From contig NZ_JAOQJI010000007.1 in assembly GCF_025567125.1 (NCBI RefSeq), forward strand, positions 62,001 to 126,000: DNA of 64,000 nt, read 5' to 3'. A model generated the notes under the pieces. It searched no databases. It saw nothing but the letters and a program-made list of their open reading frames with translations, and was not told the origin of the DNA. Below are positions 32,800-42,711 of this stretch, in pieces (position 1 is the stretch's first letter; every line of letters starts with the position of its first letter). The stretch comes from Phocaeicola fibrisolvens (GTDB lineage: Bacteria; Bacteroidota; Bacteroidia; Bacteroidales; Bacteroidaceae). Made by a program: the position numbers and the translations under genes.

Positions 32800-33081
32800 A
32801 TGGAACAAAAAATGTATCGGGTAAAGCCCGGCTATACCCTGGAAGACATTGCCGGACAAAAGGTTCTTATGGCACCGGCCATAGGCACCGTCGACTACAC
32901 CAAGATGCTTGTATTGAGCGAATCGGCAGCTTTGGTGGTAAACTGTCTGAGGGAGAAAGCGCTCTCCTTCGACGAATTGGTGCGTGTGTTGCTGGAAGAA
33001 TATGAAATAGATGAAGCGACGGTGAGCGGAGAACTTGCCGTGCTTCTGGAACAACTGGACGACTTGAAGATACTTCTGTAG
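32800..33081 (+). CDS. PqqD-like peptide-recognition protein
   Basis: This 93-residue protein has the PqqD/RRE winged-helix pattern: a beta-strand start (MYRVKPGYTLEDIAG), LVLSESAALVVNCLREKALSFDELVRVLLEEYEIDEATV, and a last helix of amphipathic Leu repeats. PqqD and its relatives bind the leader of a ribosomally made peptide and bring it to a modifying enzyme. In lasso and HPr-rel-A loci a PqqD relative is encoded with an HprK-like kinase. The gene has its own ATG at 32800, 80 bases after the lipoprotein gene and 59 before the capD-like gene. It is the strongest pointer that the small peptide, or another peptide, is modified by this operon. Confidence 0.85.
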   Translation: MEQKMYRVKPGYTLEDIAGQKVLMAPAIGTVDYTKMLVLSESAALVVNCLREKALSFDELVRVLLEEYEIDEATVSGELAVLLEQLDDLKILL

Positions 33082-33140
33082 AGTATCGTTTGCGGCTTTT
33101 GGGCCGCCATATTAGCATATCGGGGAAAATATAAAAATTC

Positions 33141-35135
33141 ATGCGATTGATTCAATGTTTGAAGGTATTTGTCACACGTGCGCGACTGCTCAGCCCATGG
33201 ATTGTCTATCTGGCCGACCTGTTCTGGGCGATAGTGTCTTCTTTTGTGGCGCTGCTTTACGTGGCCTACATGACCGGTCTCACGGTGACTGTACCGCTTG
33301 TCTATCAGATATTTGCGATGTCTGCCGTGTGCAGCGCGTTTAGTATCTTTATTTTCAAGACCTATACCGGCATCATCCGCCACTCTACCCTTGTGGAAAC
33401 CGGGCGTATCGTGCTGACTTCCGGGGTGAAGTCGGTCTGCATGTTTCTGCTGGCCCGGCTTCTTCTGCACGGCTTTACGTTGCGGATGCTGATTCTGGGA
33501 GCCGTGACAGACCTGCTGCTGACTTTTCTGGTGTATACCATGTTCAGGGTGGTACTGATTCTGGTCTACCGGCTGGTGTCGAGCAGTCAGGGCATTCACC
33601 GGGAGCGGATGCTCATCTATATGGGCGAAGACCGTTCCTTGTCGTTGTCGGGAGCTTTGTTCGGCAAGCTGGAAGCCTATTCCGTGGCAGGTTACCTGCG
33701 TATCGGCCGACAGAGTGTGATGCGTTCGGGGCTATATACGGAATATTCTGTCCGGAACTTTGAGGACCTGTCGCGGCTGGTGGCCACCAAGCGGGTGAAC
33801 TGCCTGCTGTTTGTCAGCCGCTACGATTTGGAAAGGGAACAGGAACGTCTGGTACGTTTCTGCGAGAAACTGAAACTGCGCATGCTGCTTCTTCCGTCGG
33901 TCGACGAGGTGAAGGAGGGACATGCCACCTACCGTCATCTGCCGGAGGTACGGATTGAAGACCTGCTGGGCCGTGACGAAATCAAAATCAACATGGGCGA
34001 GATTGCCTCCCAGCTGAAAGGGAAGGTGGTCATGGTGACCGGTGCGGCCGGTTCCATCGGCAGCGAGCTGTGCCGTCAGCTCTGCACGTTCGACCTGCAG
34101 GAACTCATTCTGCTCGATTCGGCAGAAACGCCGATGCACCACATCCGTCTGGAGCTGGAAGACAAGTTTCCGGAGAAGCATTTCATTCCCGTAATCGGCG
34201 ACATCCGTTCGAAAGAGCGGCTGGAGTTTACACTGGAGAAATGCCGTCCGCAGATAATCTTCCATGCCGCGGCCTACAAGCACGTGCCGCTGATGGAAGA
34301 AAATCCCTGTGAGGCCGTGCGGACCAATGTCTACGGTACCCGCCTGTTGGCCGACCTGGCGGTGAAGTACGGAGTGGAACGTTTTGTCATGATATCTACC
34401 GACAAGGCCGTGAATCCGACCAACGTGATGGGTGCGTCGAAGCGTCTGGCCGAGATTTACGTACAGAGCCTGAGCATTGCCCTCAGTCACGGCGAAGTGG
34501 CCGGGAAGACCCGTTTCATCACGACCCGTTTCGGCAACGTGCTGGGAAGCAACGGATCGGTCATTCCGCGTTTCCGTGAGCAACTGGAAAAGGGAGGGCC
34601 GCTGACGGTGACACATCCCGATATCATCCGTTATTTCATGACCATCCCGGAGGCCTGCCGGCTGGTACTGGAAGCTTCCGTAATGGGACAGGGCAACGAG
34701 ATATTCGTGTTCGACATGGGCAAGCCGGTGAAGATTGCCGACCTGGCCCGCCGCATGATTGAGCTGGCAGGGCTGGTTCCGGGAAAAGACATCCAGATTA
34801 CGTATACGGGACTCCGTCCGGGCGAGAAACTCTATGAGGAATTGCTGGCCACGAAGGAGAACACGCTTCCCACTCCCAACGAAAAGATTTTCCGGGCGCA
34901 CGTGCGGGAATATGCCTATGCCGACATCGCTGCAGCCATCAGCCGGCTGTCGGACATTGCGGCTACGGTCGACCGGGTGGCTACGGTGCGCGAGATGAAG
35001 CGCCTCGTCCCGGAGTTCAAGAGTAAGAACTCTTTGTATGAAAAGCTGGACAAATTTCAAATAATACCTAAACACGATAGTAATGAAAGTTTTAGTCACC
35101 GGAGGAGCCGGGTTCATAGGCTCCAATCTTTGTGA
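33141..35135 (+). CDS. CapD/WbpM-like nucleotide-sugar 4,6-dehydratase (membrane)
   Basis: This 664-residue protein has four N-terminal membrane helices (about residues 17-150), a CoA-binding-like middle domain, and an extended SDR domain from about residue 293. The latter has the Rossmann motif VTGAAGSIGSEL near 297 and the Ser-Met-Lys-type active-site region MISTDKAVNPTNVMGASKRL near 420-440. WbpM-type enzymes convert UDP-GlcNAc to the 4-keto-6-deoxy sugar that gives QuiNAc, FucNAc or bacillosamine. The last 17 residues or so extend into the next gene (53-base overlap) and are not in the style of the family, so the functional end may be near DKFQ. The first sugar gene of the operon. Confidence 0.9.
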   Translation: MRLIQCLKVFVTRARLLSPWIVYLADLFWAIVSSFVALLYVAYMTGLTVTVPLVYQIFAMSAVCSAFSIFIFKTYTGIIRHSTLVETGRIVLTSGVKSVCMFLLARLLLHGFTLRMLILGAVTDLLLTFLVYTMFRVVLILVYRLVSSSQGIHRERMLIYMGEDRSLSLSGALFGKLEAYSVAGYLRIGRQSVMRSGLYTEYSVRNFEDLSRLVATKRVNCLLFVSRYDLEREQERLVRFCEKLKLRMLLLPSVDEVKEGHATYRHLPEVRIEDLLGRDEIKINMGEIASQLKGKVVMVTGAAGSIGSELCRQLCTFDLQELILLDSAETPMHHIRLELEDKFPEKHFIPVIGDIRSKERLEFTLEKCRPQIIFHAAAYKHVPLMEENPCEAVRTNVYGTRLLADLAVKYGVERFVMISTDKAVNPTNVMGASKRLAEIYVQSLSIALSHGEVAGKTRFITTRFGNVLGSNGSVIPRFREQLEKGGPLTVTHPDIIRYFMTIPEACRLVLEASVMGQGNEIFVFDMGKPVKIADLARRMIELAGLVPGKDIQITYTGLRPGEKLYEELLATKENTLPTPNEKIFRAHVREYAYADIAAAISRLSDIAATVDRVATVREMKRLVPEFKSKNSLYEKLDKFQIIPKHDSNESFSHRRSRVHRLQSL

Positions 35136-36051
35136 GCATTTATTGAAGGAAGGACATACCGTCCGCTGTCTGGACAATTTCTCGACAGGAAAAATAGAAA
35201 ACCTGCTTCCCTTGCTGGAGGCTTATCCCGACCGTTTCAAGCTCGTGGTGGGCGACATACGGAACCTGGAAGACTGCCGGAAGGCGGTGGAAGGTATGGA
35301 GTATGTGCTTCATGAAGCCGCGCTGGGCTCGGTGCCGCGCAGCATCAAGGACCCGGTTACGACCAATGAGGTCAACATCAGCGGATTTCTGCACATGCTG
35401 GTCGCTGCCCGCGATGCAGGCGTCCGGCGTTTTGTCTTTGCCGCCAGTTCTTCGACATACGGCGACAGTACCTCCCTGCCGAAAGTGGAGGAGGTGATAG
35501 GCCGTCCGCTTTCGCCGTATGCAGTGACCAAATACGTGAATGAGTTGTATGCCGACGTGTTTGCCCGCACCTATGGGATGGAATACATCGGCTTGCGCTA
35601 TTTCAACGTGTTCGGACGTCGTCAGGACCCCTTTGGCGCTTATGCGGCCGTGATTCCTCTCTTTGTGAAGAAACTGATGGCCCACGAGTCGCCCACTATC
35701 AACGGCGACGGCGAATACAGCCGCGACTTCACGTATATCGACAACGTCATCCAGATGAACATGCGGGCCTTGACGACGACCTGTCCGGAGGCCGTGAACC
35801 AGATTTACAATACGGCCTTCGGGGAACGTACGACACTGAATCAGCTGGTGGACTTCCTGAAAGAGGCACTGGCTGCCTACGACCCGGCCATCGCTCTGAT
35901 AGAGCCAGTCTATGGTCCCAACCGTGCCGGCGACATCCCTCACTCGCTGGCTTGTGTGGACAAGGCCAGACGTCTGTTGGGCTATGCCCCGGAATTCAGC
36001 ATGAAAGACGGCTTGAAAGAAGCCGTGAAATGGTATTGGGAACATATTTAA
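35083..36051 (+). CDS. wbpP: UDP-N-acetylglucosamine 4-epimerase-like SDR (WbpP/TviC group)
   Basis: This 322-residue extended SDR has the Rossmann motif GGAGFIGSN (residues 7-15) and the SxxxY-type active site (SSSTYGD near 124-130; SPYAVTKY near 146-153). It also has the phrase HEAALGSVPRSIKDP near 81-95, which is characteristic of WbpP/TviC, the enzymes that epimerise UDP-GlcNAc/GalNAc or the matching uronic acids. It overlaps the CapD-like gene by 53 bases and precedes the WbpO-like dehydrogenase by 10, as in the Vi-antigen and Pseudomonas O6 pathways. The polymer should contain an N-acetylated hexosaminuronic acid. Confidence 0.88.
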   Translation: MKVLVTGGAGFIGSNLCEHLLKEGHTVRCLDNFSTGKIENLLPLLEAYPDRFKLVVGDIRNLEDCRKAVEGMEYVLHEAALGSVPRSIKDPVTTNEVNISGFLHMLVAARDAGVRRFVFAASSSTYGDSTSLPKVEEVIGRPLSPYAVTKYVNELYADVFARTYGMEYIGLRYFNVFGRRQDPFGAYAAVIPLFVKKLMAHESPTINGDGEYSRDFTYIDNVIQMNMRALTTTCPEAVNQIYNTAFGERTTLNQLVDFLKEALAAYDPAIALIEPVYGPNRAGDIPHSLACVDKARRLLGYAPEFSMKDGLKEAVKWYWEHI

Positions 36052-36061
36052 AGGGAAGAAG

Positions 36062-37333
36062 ATGGAACTGAAAGATATAAAAATCTGTGTAATCGGACTG
36101 GGCTACGTAGGCTTGCCGCTGGCACGTCTCTTTTCCACGAAATACGATACGGTAGGTTTCGACCGGAGCCAGCGGCGGGTGGATGCGCTGATGGCCGGAC
36201 ACGATGCCACGCTGGAGGTGTCCGATGAACTCCTGCAGGGGGCCTTGTCGCGCGGGCTGGTGTGTACCACGGACCTGGAAGCCATACGTGGCTGCAATTT
36301 TTATGTAGTGGCAGTGCCTACTCCCGTAGACTGTCACAACAATCCCGACCTGACACCGCTGTACGGGGCCAGTACGACGGTGGGACAAGTGATTTCAAAA
36401 GGCGATATCGTGGTCTATGAATCGACGGTGTATCCCGGTGTGACCGAAGAAGAATGCATCCCGGTGGTCGAAAGAGTGTCGGGCCTGAAATTCAACGAAG
36501 ATTTTTTTGCCGGGTACAGTCCGGAGCGCATCAATCCGGGTGACAAACTGCATACGGTGGAGAAAATCAAGAAGGTGACTTCCGGCTCTACTCCTGAAAT
36601 CGGCAAGCTGGTGAACGACGTATATGCCTCTGTCATTACCGCGGGAACTCACCTGGCCCCCAGCATCAGGGTGGCTGAGGCTGCGAAAGTGATTGAGAAC
36701 TCCCAGCGGGACATCAACATTGCGTTTGTCAACGAGCTGTCGAAGATTTTTACAAAGATGGGTATCGACACCCTCGACGTGCTGGAGGCGGCTTCCACGA
36801 AATGGAACTTCCTGCCTTTCAAGCCGGGACTGGTGGGCGGCCACTGCATCGGGGTAGACCCGTATTACCTGGCTCAGTGTGCGCAGCGCTACGGTTACAA
36901 TCCGGAAATCATTCTGGCCGGCCGGCGCATGAACGACGGGATGGGGGAATACGTAGCCAACGAGGTGGTGAAACTGATGTTGAAGAAAGGCATTCAGGTG
37001 CTCGGTTCGCAGGTGCTGATTCTCGGATTCACATTCAAGGAAAACTGTCCGGACGTGCGCAACACGAAGGTGGTGGACATTTACCGTGCCTTGGCGGAAT
37101 ATAACGTGAACCTCACGGTGTACGACCCGTGGGCAGATCCGCAGGTGGCCCGGCAGGAGTATGGAGTCGATATCTGCCACACTCTGCCGGAGGGACGGTT
37201 TGACGCCGCCATCATGGCCGTGGCCCACGACAAGCTGAAGGAGCTTGACGTACAGCCCCTGCTGAAAGAGCCGCATGTGCTGTTCGACGTGAAAGGAATG
37301 ATGAAGAAAGAACTGGTGGATGGGAGGTTGTAG
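36062..37333 (+). CDS. wbpO: UDP-N-acetylhexosamine 6-dehydrogenase (WbpO/TviB-like)
   Basis: This 423-residue dehydrogenase has an N-terminal NAD site VIGLGYVGLPLA (about residues 10-21) and the catalytic Cys262 in GGHCIGVDPYY. It also has the C-terminal UDP-binding domain (GFTFKENCPDVRNTKV near 320-335). TviB and WbpO oxidise UDP-GlcNAc or UDP-GalNAc at C6 to the uronic acid. The neighbouring WbpP-like epimerase gives a pair that makes UDP-GalNAcA. It starts 10 bases after that gene. Confidence 0.92.
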   Translation: MELKDIKICVIGLGYVGLPLARLFSTKYDTVGFDRSQRRVDALMAGHDATLEVSDELLQGALSRGLVCTTDLEAIRGCNFYVVAVPTPVDCHNNPDLTPLYGASTTVGQVISKGDIVVYESTVYPGVTEEECIPVVERVSGLKFNEDFFAGYSPERINPGDKLHTVEKIKKVTSGSTPEIGKLVNDVYASVITAGTHLAPSIRVAEAAKVIENSQRDINIAFVNELSKIFTKMGIDTLDVLEAASTKWNFLPFKPGLVGGHCIGVDPYYLAQCAQRYGYNPEIILAGRRMNDGMGEYVANEVVKLMLKKGIQVLGSQVLILGFTFKENCPDVRNTKVVDIYRALAEYNVNLTVYDPWADPQVARQEYGVDICHTLPEGRFDAAIMAVAHDKLKELDVQPLLKEPHVLFDVKGMMKKELVDGRL

Positions 37334-37334
37334 A

Positions 37335-38771
37335 ATGAATCAGGGTATAAAAAAGACATTTATAGCAGGAGTTTTCTGGGGAGTTCTCGAGAAGTTCTCC
37401 GTGCTGTTTGTGGGTTTTTTTATCACGATTCTTCTGGCAAGAAAGTTAACTCCGGCCGATTACGGACTGGTCAATATGCTGTATATATTTACGTTATTGG
37501 CCAATGTGATTCTAGACGCAGGATTCGGGCAGGCTCTCATTCAGAAAAAAACGGTGACCGATCAAGACACGAGTACGGTTTTTTATTTTAATGTTGTTTT
37601 CAGCTTGTTCCTATACGGTTTGTTGTATGCACTGGCACCGTACATCGCACAGTTTTACAGGCAACCCCTGCTGACGGATATCGCACGGGTGTCATTTTTG
37701 ATGATTCCTGTCAATTCGTTGTGCATCATTCAGCATGTCTTGTTGACAAAGAACCTAAAGGTCAAGGAACTGACGATTGTTTCTGTAAGTGCTTCCTTCG
37801 TCTCGGGAGTGATCGGAGTTTTTCTGGCATATACGGGGCATGGAGTATGGGCCTTGGTATTCCAGGGGCTGACCTTGCAAGTGGTCCGTGCAATGATTTT
37901 ATGGACGGTCGGGGGCTGGACGCCTCGTTGGGTTTTTCAACTGGAAAGCATCCGGTCCATCTGGAATTTTAGCCTGAATATATTAGGTGTGGGGTTTCTG
38001 AGTGCCATCTTCCAGAACATATACACCGTAATCATAGGACGGTTTTACAACGTGAATGAAGTGGGTTTCTACAACCAGGCACAGCGTCTGGAAAGCGTGG
38101 CCAGTACGGCCATCACCAGTTCCATCCAGCGGGTGAGTTTTCCGGCCTTTGCCGCCCTTCAGGACAACAAAGAGCGTTTGAGAGAGGCTTTTAAGAAAGT
38201 CATGGACCTGGCCATGTATGTGCATTTGCCGGTTATGATTGGTGTCATAGCGGTGGCCCATGATTTGTTTCTGCTGCTCTTAGGCGAGAAATGGTTGCCG
38301 TCTGTTCCCTATTTTGAGTTGTTGTGCATAGCAAGTGCGATGTATCCGTTGCACATGATCAATGTGAGCGTCCTTAAAGGGGTGGGCTTGGGAAAGCTTT
38401 ACTTTCGGTTGGAGGCTGTCAAGAGGGGACTGATTGTGGCGTTTATTTTCCTTACGGTCAGGTACTCCATCTACATTTTGCTGGTAGGCTATGTGATAGC
38501 TACCGTGTCGAGCACATTCCTCAATATGTATTGTTGTGGAAAGGCGGTGGAATACAAACTGATTGATCAGTTGAAGGATTTGCTGCCCACATTGGGATGC
38601 AACCTGTTGATGTATTGCAGCATACAACTTTTCCATCTGTGCGCATTTTCTCCGATGTATAGGTTGAGCTTGGATATAATCGGGGGTATATTGATTTATG
38701 TCCTGGCCTCGTATCTTCTGCGGGTCAAGCCTTTTTTCCATTTGTTGAACATTATCTTAAAAAGATGTTGA
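37335..38771 (+). CDS. wzx: polysaccharide flippase (PST family, Wzx-like)
   Basis: This 478-residue membrane protein has about 12-14 helices of the polysaccharide-transport/MviN-like superfamily. The opening GVFWGVLEKFSVLFVGFFITILLARKLTPADYGL (residues about 12-45) is typical, as is the N-terminal half's SIWNFSLNILGVGFLS. It should flip undecaprenyl-linked repeat units. It begins 2 bases after the dehydrogenase stop codon, and its end overlaps the acetyltransferase gene by 7 bases. From this gene to about 44.3 kb base composition becomes more AT-rich than the flanking genes, as is usual for the exchangeable core of a capsule locus. Confidence 0.88.
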   Translation: MNQGIKKTFIAGVFWGVLEKFSVLFVGFFITILLARKLTPADYGLVNMLYIFTLLANVILDAGFGQALIQKKTVTDQDTSTVFYFNVVFSLFLYGLLYALAPYIAQFYRQPLLTDIARVSFLMIPVNSLCIIQHVLLTKNLKVKELTIVSVSASFVSGVIGVFLAYTGHGVWALVFQGLTLQVVRAMILWTVGGWTPRWVFQLESIRSIWNFSLNILGVGFLSAIFQNIYTVIIGRFYNVNEVGFYNQAQRLESVASTAITSSIQRVSFPAFAALQDNKERLREAFKKVMDLAMYVHLPVMIGVIAVAHDLFLLLLGEKWLPSVPYFELLCIASAMYPLHMINVSVLKGVGLGKLYFRLEAVKRGLIVAFIFLTVRYSIYILLVGYVIATVSSTFLNMYCCGKAVEYKLIDQLKDLLPTLGCNLLMYCSIQLFHLCAFSPMYRLSLDIIGGILIYVLASYLLRVKPFFHLLNIILKRC

Positions 38772-39394
38772 CTGTCATTTATAATCTCATAAATCGAATC
38801 CTTACCATAAGGAATAGACGCCTAGTTTTAAAAAGTGCCGTTTTTCGCGGCAAAGCCCAAATCTTGCGAAGGGCCCATATCCGGCTGTTGTGCGATTCTG
38901 TGCCGGATGACATTGAAATAGGCGATAATTTCCGTTTTTTTGGAGGTAGCATCACCTCTCAGAATCACGGAAAGATAAAAATCGGGAAGAATGTAAAATT
39001 GGGTTTCGATATACGAATCGGTGCCGTTCAATCCATCGAAATTGGAGATGGTTCGATTCTTGCCGATTCCATTACAATTATGGACAATAACAACCATCCG
39101 GTAAACCCGCTGGATAGGGCGTTGGTCTATCAGACGGCCTGGGATTCAGAATACAGGCGATGGAAATATAGCGAATCGAAGCCTGTGGTCATAGGCCGGA
39201 ATGTATGGATTGGGTCGGGTGTCAGAATCTGCAAAGGAGTTACGATTGGGGACGGGGCTGTAGTTGCTGCGTGTGCTGTCGTGACGAAGGATGTGCCGGT
39301 CAACAGCATTGCCGCCGGAAACCCTGCAAGGATTGTAAAAACAGACATCGATAAACTGCCAAGATTAATTCCAGACGATATTCTATGCAAGTAG
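38765..39394 (+). CDS. left-handed beta-helix acetyltransferase
   Basis: This 209-residue protein shows hexapeptide repeats (IGKNVKLGFDIRIGAVQSIEIGDGSIL, residues about 75-100; IGRNVWIGSGVRICKGVTIGDGAVV, about 140-165) and ends in the NPARIVKT motif of colanic-acid-type acyltransferases. His at NNNHPV may be catalytic. It probably O- or N-acetylates a sugar in the repeat unit. It overlaps both neighbours by a few bases (7 upstream, 10 downstream). Confidence 0.87.
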   Translation: MLTVIYNLINRILTIRNRRLVLKSAVFRGKAQILRRAHIRLLCDSVPDDIEIGDNFRFFGGSITSQNHGKIKIGKNVKLGFDIRIGAVQSIEIGDGSILADSITIMDNNNHPVNPLDRALVYQTAWDSEYRRWKYSESKPVVIGRNVWIGSGVRICKGVTIGDGAVVAACAVVTKDVPVNSIAAGNPARIVKTDIDKLPRLIPDDILCK

Positions 39395-40491
39395 TGTTTG
39401 AGATAATAGGGATGGGAGCGAAGAAATATGGAGGTTTCGAGCGCTATATTTTGGAGGAAGCAAGGCAATTGAAGGAAAGGGGATACAAGCTGGTGGTGGT
39501 TTTTGATACCCAGCCGTTGGCGGACCGATACATTGAAGACTTGCTGCACGTCGGCGCCTCTTACTATGTGATTCCCTATCAAAACAAATTGCGGTTTACC
39601 TCCGCTATTTTCAAGCTGATGCGGAAGTATCGGCCCGAGGTGGTACATTCGAATTTTTCGTCCAACATCTTTCTGGTGCAAATCATGGCCTGTCTGATGC
39701 ACGTGCCTGTACGCATAAGTACGGAGCATTGTTTGCCGGTACTGTCCACGTGTAAACGTCGTTTCCTGTATACCTTCCTGTCGATACTGACCAATTACAT
39801 CCTTCCCGTTTCTGCACAGTCGGCACAAGCCGTACAGAAAGGGTTGTGGTTGAATAAGAGTAAAGTGAAGACGTTGTATCTCGGAGTAAACGATTTTGCC
39901 TACGAGAAGTCGGAGATGAAGAAGAAGTACGGTCTGCCTATGGATAAGCTGCTGATAATGAATGTGGCGTACCATCATCCGGTAAAAGGGGTGGATGTCT
40001 TGTTGAGAGCTTTTGCCCTGTTGCTGAAGTATCCGGGAGTGAAAGATGTGGTGCTGTGTCAGATTGGCGGCGGACAAACGGGGCATGACACGTCTGCTCT
40101 GAAGTCGCTGGCCCGGTCGCTGGGCATAGAAGACCGTGTGATTTGGATGGGGCTGCAAAACAATGTGCCGGAAATTTTGAGTTGTGGAGACATCTATTGT
40201 CAACCGTCACGGTCTGAAGGCATAGGCTTGGCGATTATGGAAGCCTCACTGGCCAGGTTACCGGTTGTGGCCACCCGCGTGGGAGGCATTCCCGAGGTGG
40301 CGGTGGACAAGGTAAATGCTTATCTAGTAGAGAGTGAAGATGTAGACGGGCTGGCCGGGAGCATGTATATGCTGTATAAAGACAAGGCACAGAGAGAGCG
40401 GATGGGATATTACGGAAGGTTGCAGGCATTGGATAAATTCTGCTTGTCGAATCAGGTGACAAAACTCATCGAGTGTTTCTATAAGATATAA
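39385..40491 (+). CDS. glycosyltransferase family 4
   Basis: This 368-residue GT-B enzyme has the N-terminal GMGAKKYGGFERYILEEARQL motif and the C-terminal donor-binding E-x7-E: SRSEGIGLAIMEASLARLPVVATRVGGIPEV (residues about 275-305). It adds one sugar to the repeat unit on the cytoplasmic side. Overlaps the acetyltransferase gene by 10 bases and precedes the polymerase by 3. Donor and linkage are not predictable. Confidence 0.88.
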   Translation: MQVVFEIIGMGAKKYGGFERYILEEARQLKERGYKLVVVFDTQPLADRYIEDLLHVGASYYVIPYQNKLRFTSAIFKLMRKYRPEVVHSNFSSNIFLVQIMACLMHVPVRISTEHCLPVLSTCKRRFLYTFLSILTNYILPVSAQSAQAVQKGLWLNKSKVKTLYLGVNDFAYEKSEMKKKYGLPMDKLLIMNVAYHHPVKGVDVLLRAFALLLKYPGVKDVVLCQIGGGQTGHDTSALKSLARSLGIEDRVIWMGLQNNVPEILSCGDIYCQPSRSEGIGLAIMEASLARLPVVATRVGGIPEVAVDKVNAYLVESEDVDGLAGSMYMLYKDKAQRERMGYYGRLQALDKFCLSNQVTKLIECFYKI

Positions 40492-40494
40492 GAG

Positions 40495-41646
40495 ATGGAT
40501 CGGCTGACCTACATTTTGTCATTGATAGTGGTTGGATTGACGCCTTTGGATGCCGTTACAGTGGCAGACGACCTGAGCATCGGACGTGTTTTCTACTTGT
40601 TGTTGCTCTTTTCCGCGTTCTTTTCCAAAAGTGTGCTGAAGGTACCTCAAGGGGGGTATCTGAAAATCCTGTTTGTTTTTTCGTTATGGGCTTTTCTCAC
40701 TTCCTACTGGAGTTTTAAGCCGGACGAAACGATGTACCGCTGTTTGTATCTGGTCCAATACTTCGTACTGGCTGTCATATTGCAGAATGTAATAGACACG
40801 CCCCAGAAATTCCATTGGCTTTGCGGGGCCTGGTTCTTGGGGGCTATGTATATTGCCACAGAAACGATTTTCAATTACCTGGTCTATGGCATTACGTCGG
40901 CAAGTCTGTATCGTGTCGATGAGTTTGGAAATGCCAACGAGAACTCTTTCATGCTGTGCTTTGGGGTGATTTTATTTCTGGTGAATGCAGAGCGAATCAA
41001 ATATAAGATTCTCATTTATGCGGTACTGCTGTATTCGTTCCTGGCGATTCTGGCAAATGGTTCACGCACGGGATTTATCATGTACCTGCTGGTGATTTTT
41101 ATCTATCTCTTGTCGGAACTCAAGCGTGGAAGCAAGTCCATATATTATATTTTTCCTGTTTTTCTGTGGTTGGCTGTCTATTACTTCAACCATGTCCTGT
41201 CGGAGGGGAGTTATGAACGGTTCATGCATATTTCAGATGATATCAAGAGCAGTGATTTGGCCAACAGGCAGTGGATTTGGAGAATGGCCTTGGAAATCAT
41301 GTCGGAAAAAGATGTATCCCTCCTGTGGGGGACTGGCTGGTCTACTTTTCCTTATGTCCTTCAGTCTCATACCTCCGTGTTTTATGATTCGCACAATTTT
41401 TACCTGAATATCTTGTTTACTACGGGCATAATTGGTTTCTGCATACTGGGGTATTATCTGTTTACTTTGGTGAGGTATATTTCTTTCATTCCACACCACA
41501 GGATGCGGTACTCTTTGCTGTTGATTATTCCTATGATTTCCATGCTGACCACCAACTGGGAATATCGGAGGTGGTGGTTCTTGCTGGGGGTGTTTGTCTA
41601 TAAATTGTATCAAAATTCATTAACCTATGACGGGGAAGAAGAATAA
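40495..41646 (+). CDS. wzy: O-antigen polymerase/ligase family (Wzy-like)
   Basis: This 383-residue membrane protein has about 11 helices and a large external loop (residues about 230-300) containing NRQWIWRMALEIM and HNFYLNILFTTGIIGF, the latter matching the O-antigen ligase/Wzy family. It should polymerise the lipid-linked repeats outside the inner membrane. It begins 3 bases after the preceding glycosyltransferase stop and ends with a 20-base overlap with the next. Confidence 0.85.
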   Translation: MDRLTYILSLIVVGLTPLDAVTVADDLSIGRVFYLLLLFSAFFSKSVLKVPQGGYLKILFVFSLWAFLTSYWSFKPDETMYRCLYLVQYFVLAVILQNVIDTPQKFHWLCGAWFLGAMYIATETIFNYLVYGITSASLYRVDEFGNANENSFMLCFGVILFLVNAERIKYKILIYAVLLYSFLAILANGSRTGFIMYLLVIFIYLLSELKRGSKSIYYIFPVFLWLAVYYFNHVLSEGSYERFMHISDDIKSSDLANRQWIWRMALEIMSEKDVSLLWGTGWSTFPYVLQSHTSVFYDSHNFYLNILFTTGIIGFCILGYYLFTLVRYISFIPHHRMRYSLLLIIPMISMLTTNWEYRRWWFLLGVFVYKLYQNSLTYDGEEE

Positions 41647-42706
41647 AAACAGAAAGGTGCTGTTTGTCACGGCCTCCACGCAAGGCGGGGGAGCAGAAAG
41701 GATGCTTTTCAATATTATTAGTTCGCTGGATTGTCACATTGAAAAGGAACTGGTCATTACGTCCTGTGATACGCCTCCACAAAACCGTTGCATCGATTAT
41801 CCGACCGTGTCACTGCGGAAGAAACATGCCCTTTCGTCTTTTGGGGCAATCGTAAGACACATCAACGCTTTCCAGCCGGATTATGTCTTTACCACCAGTT
41901 CCACGATTGGGTATCTGCTGGTCTTGTCGAAGCTGTTCACCTCATGTGCGTATAAGGTGATTATAAGATGTGCCGTATCTCCTTCTGAAATTTATGATTC
42001 CGGCCTCAAGGACCGGTTGCTGAAACAGGTGATAAGGCTGACGTATAACTGGTGTGACAAAATCATCGCCCAAACCGATTACATGAAAGAGGACATCCTA
42101 AAATCGTATCACGTGCCGGCTGGGAAAGTGATTACAATCCGGAACATCATCAACACCCGTTTCCTGGACACGGAATCGGCTTATGACCGACCGGCTGAAT
42201 TCACGGAAGGACAATATAAGGTAGTGGCAGCAGGTGCCCTCTATTCCGTGAAAGGTTTCGACCTTTTGATTCAGGCAATGACTCCCCTCATAGAAAAAGA
42301 CAAAACCATCCGTCTCTATATTTTGGGGGAGGAACGGTACGAAGCAGGATATAAGAAATACCTGCAGGACCTTATCGACAAGAACCACATGGAGAATTAT
42401 ATCTATCTTTTGGGATATAAATCGAATCCGTATCCTTATCTGAAAAATGCGGATTTGTTTGTGATGTCTTCCCGAAAAGAAGGGTTTCCCAATGTCGTAC
42501 TGGAGGCTTTGTATCTTAAGACTCCGGTTGTAGCCTCCAATTGTGTCGATTTTTCTCGGGTGATAGAGTCGGGTGTCAATGGATATATCGTTGAAAAAGG
42601 GAATATCCTTTCGCTTCGGGAAGGAATCAACAGGGCACTGTCCACGACATTCGACCTGGACAGGCTGCCCATCAGGAATTTTGATTATAATACGTTATTT
42701 GTATAA
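41627..42706 (+). CDS. glycosyltransferase family 4
   Basis: This 359-residue GT-B enzyme has QGGGAERMLFNIISSL at the N-terminus (about residues 17-32) and the donor-site SSRKEGFPNVVLEALYLKTPVVASNC near 282-307. It overlaps the polymerase gene by 20 bases and precedes a GT2 gene by 5. It would add one residue of the repeat. Substrate unknown. Confidence 0.88.
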   Translation: MTGKKNKNRKVLFVTASTQGGGAERMLFNIISSLDCHIEKELVITSCDTPPQNRCIDYPTVSLRKKHALSSFGAIVRHINAFQPDYVFTTSSTIGYLLVLSKLFTSCAYKVIIRCAVSPSEIYDSGLKDRLLKQVIRLTYNWCDKIIAQTDYMKEDILKSYHVPAGKVITIRNIINTRFLDTESAYDRPAEFTEGQYKVVAAGALYSVKGFDLLIQAMTPLIEKDKTIRLYILGEERYEAGYKKYLQDLIDKNHMENYIYLLGYKSNPYPYLKNADLFVMSSRKEGFPNVVLEALYLKTPVVASNCVDFSRVIESGVNGYIVEKGNILSLREGINRALSTTFDLDRLPIRNFDYNTLFV

Positions 42707-42711
42707 AAAAG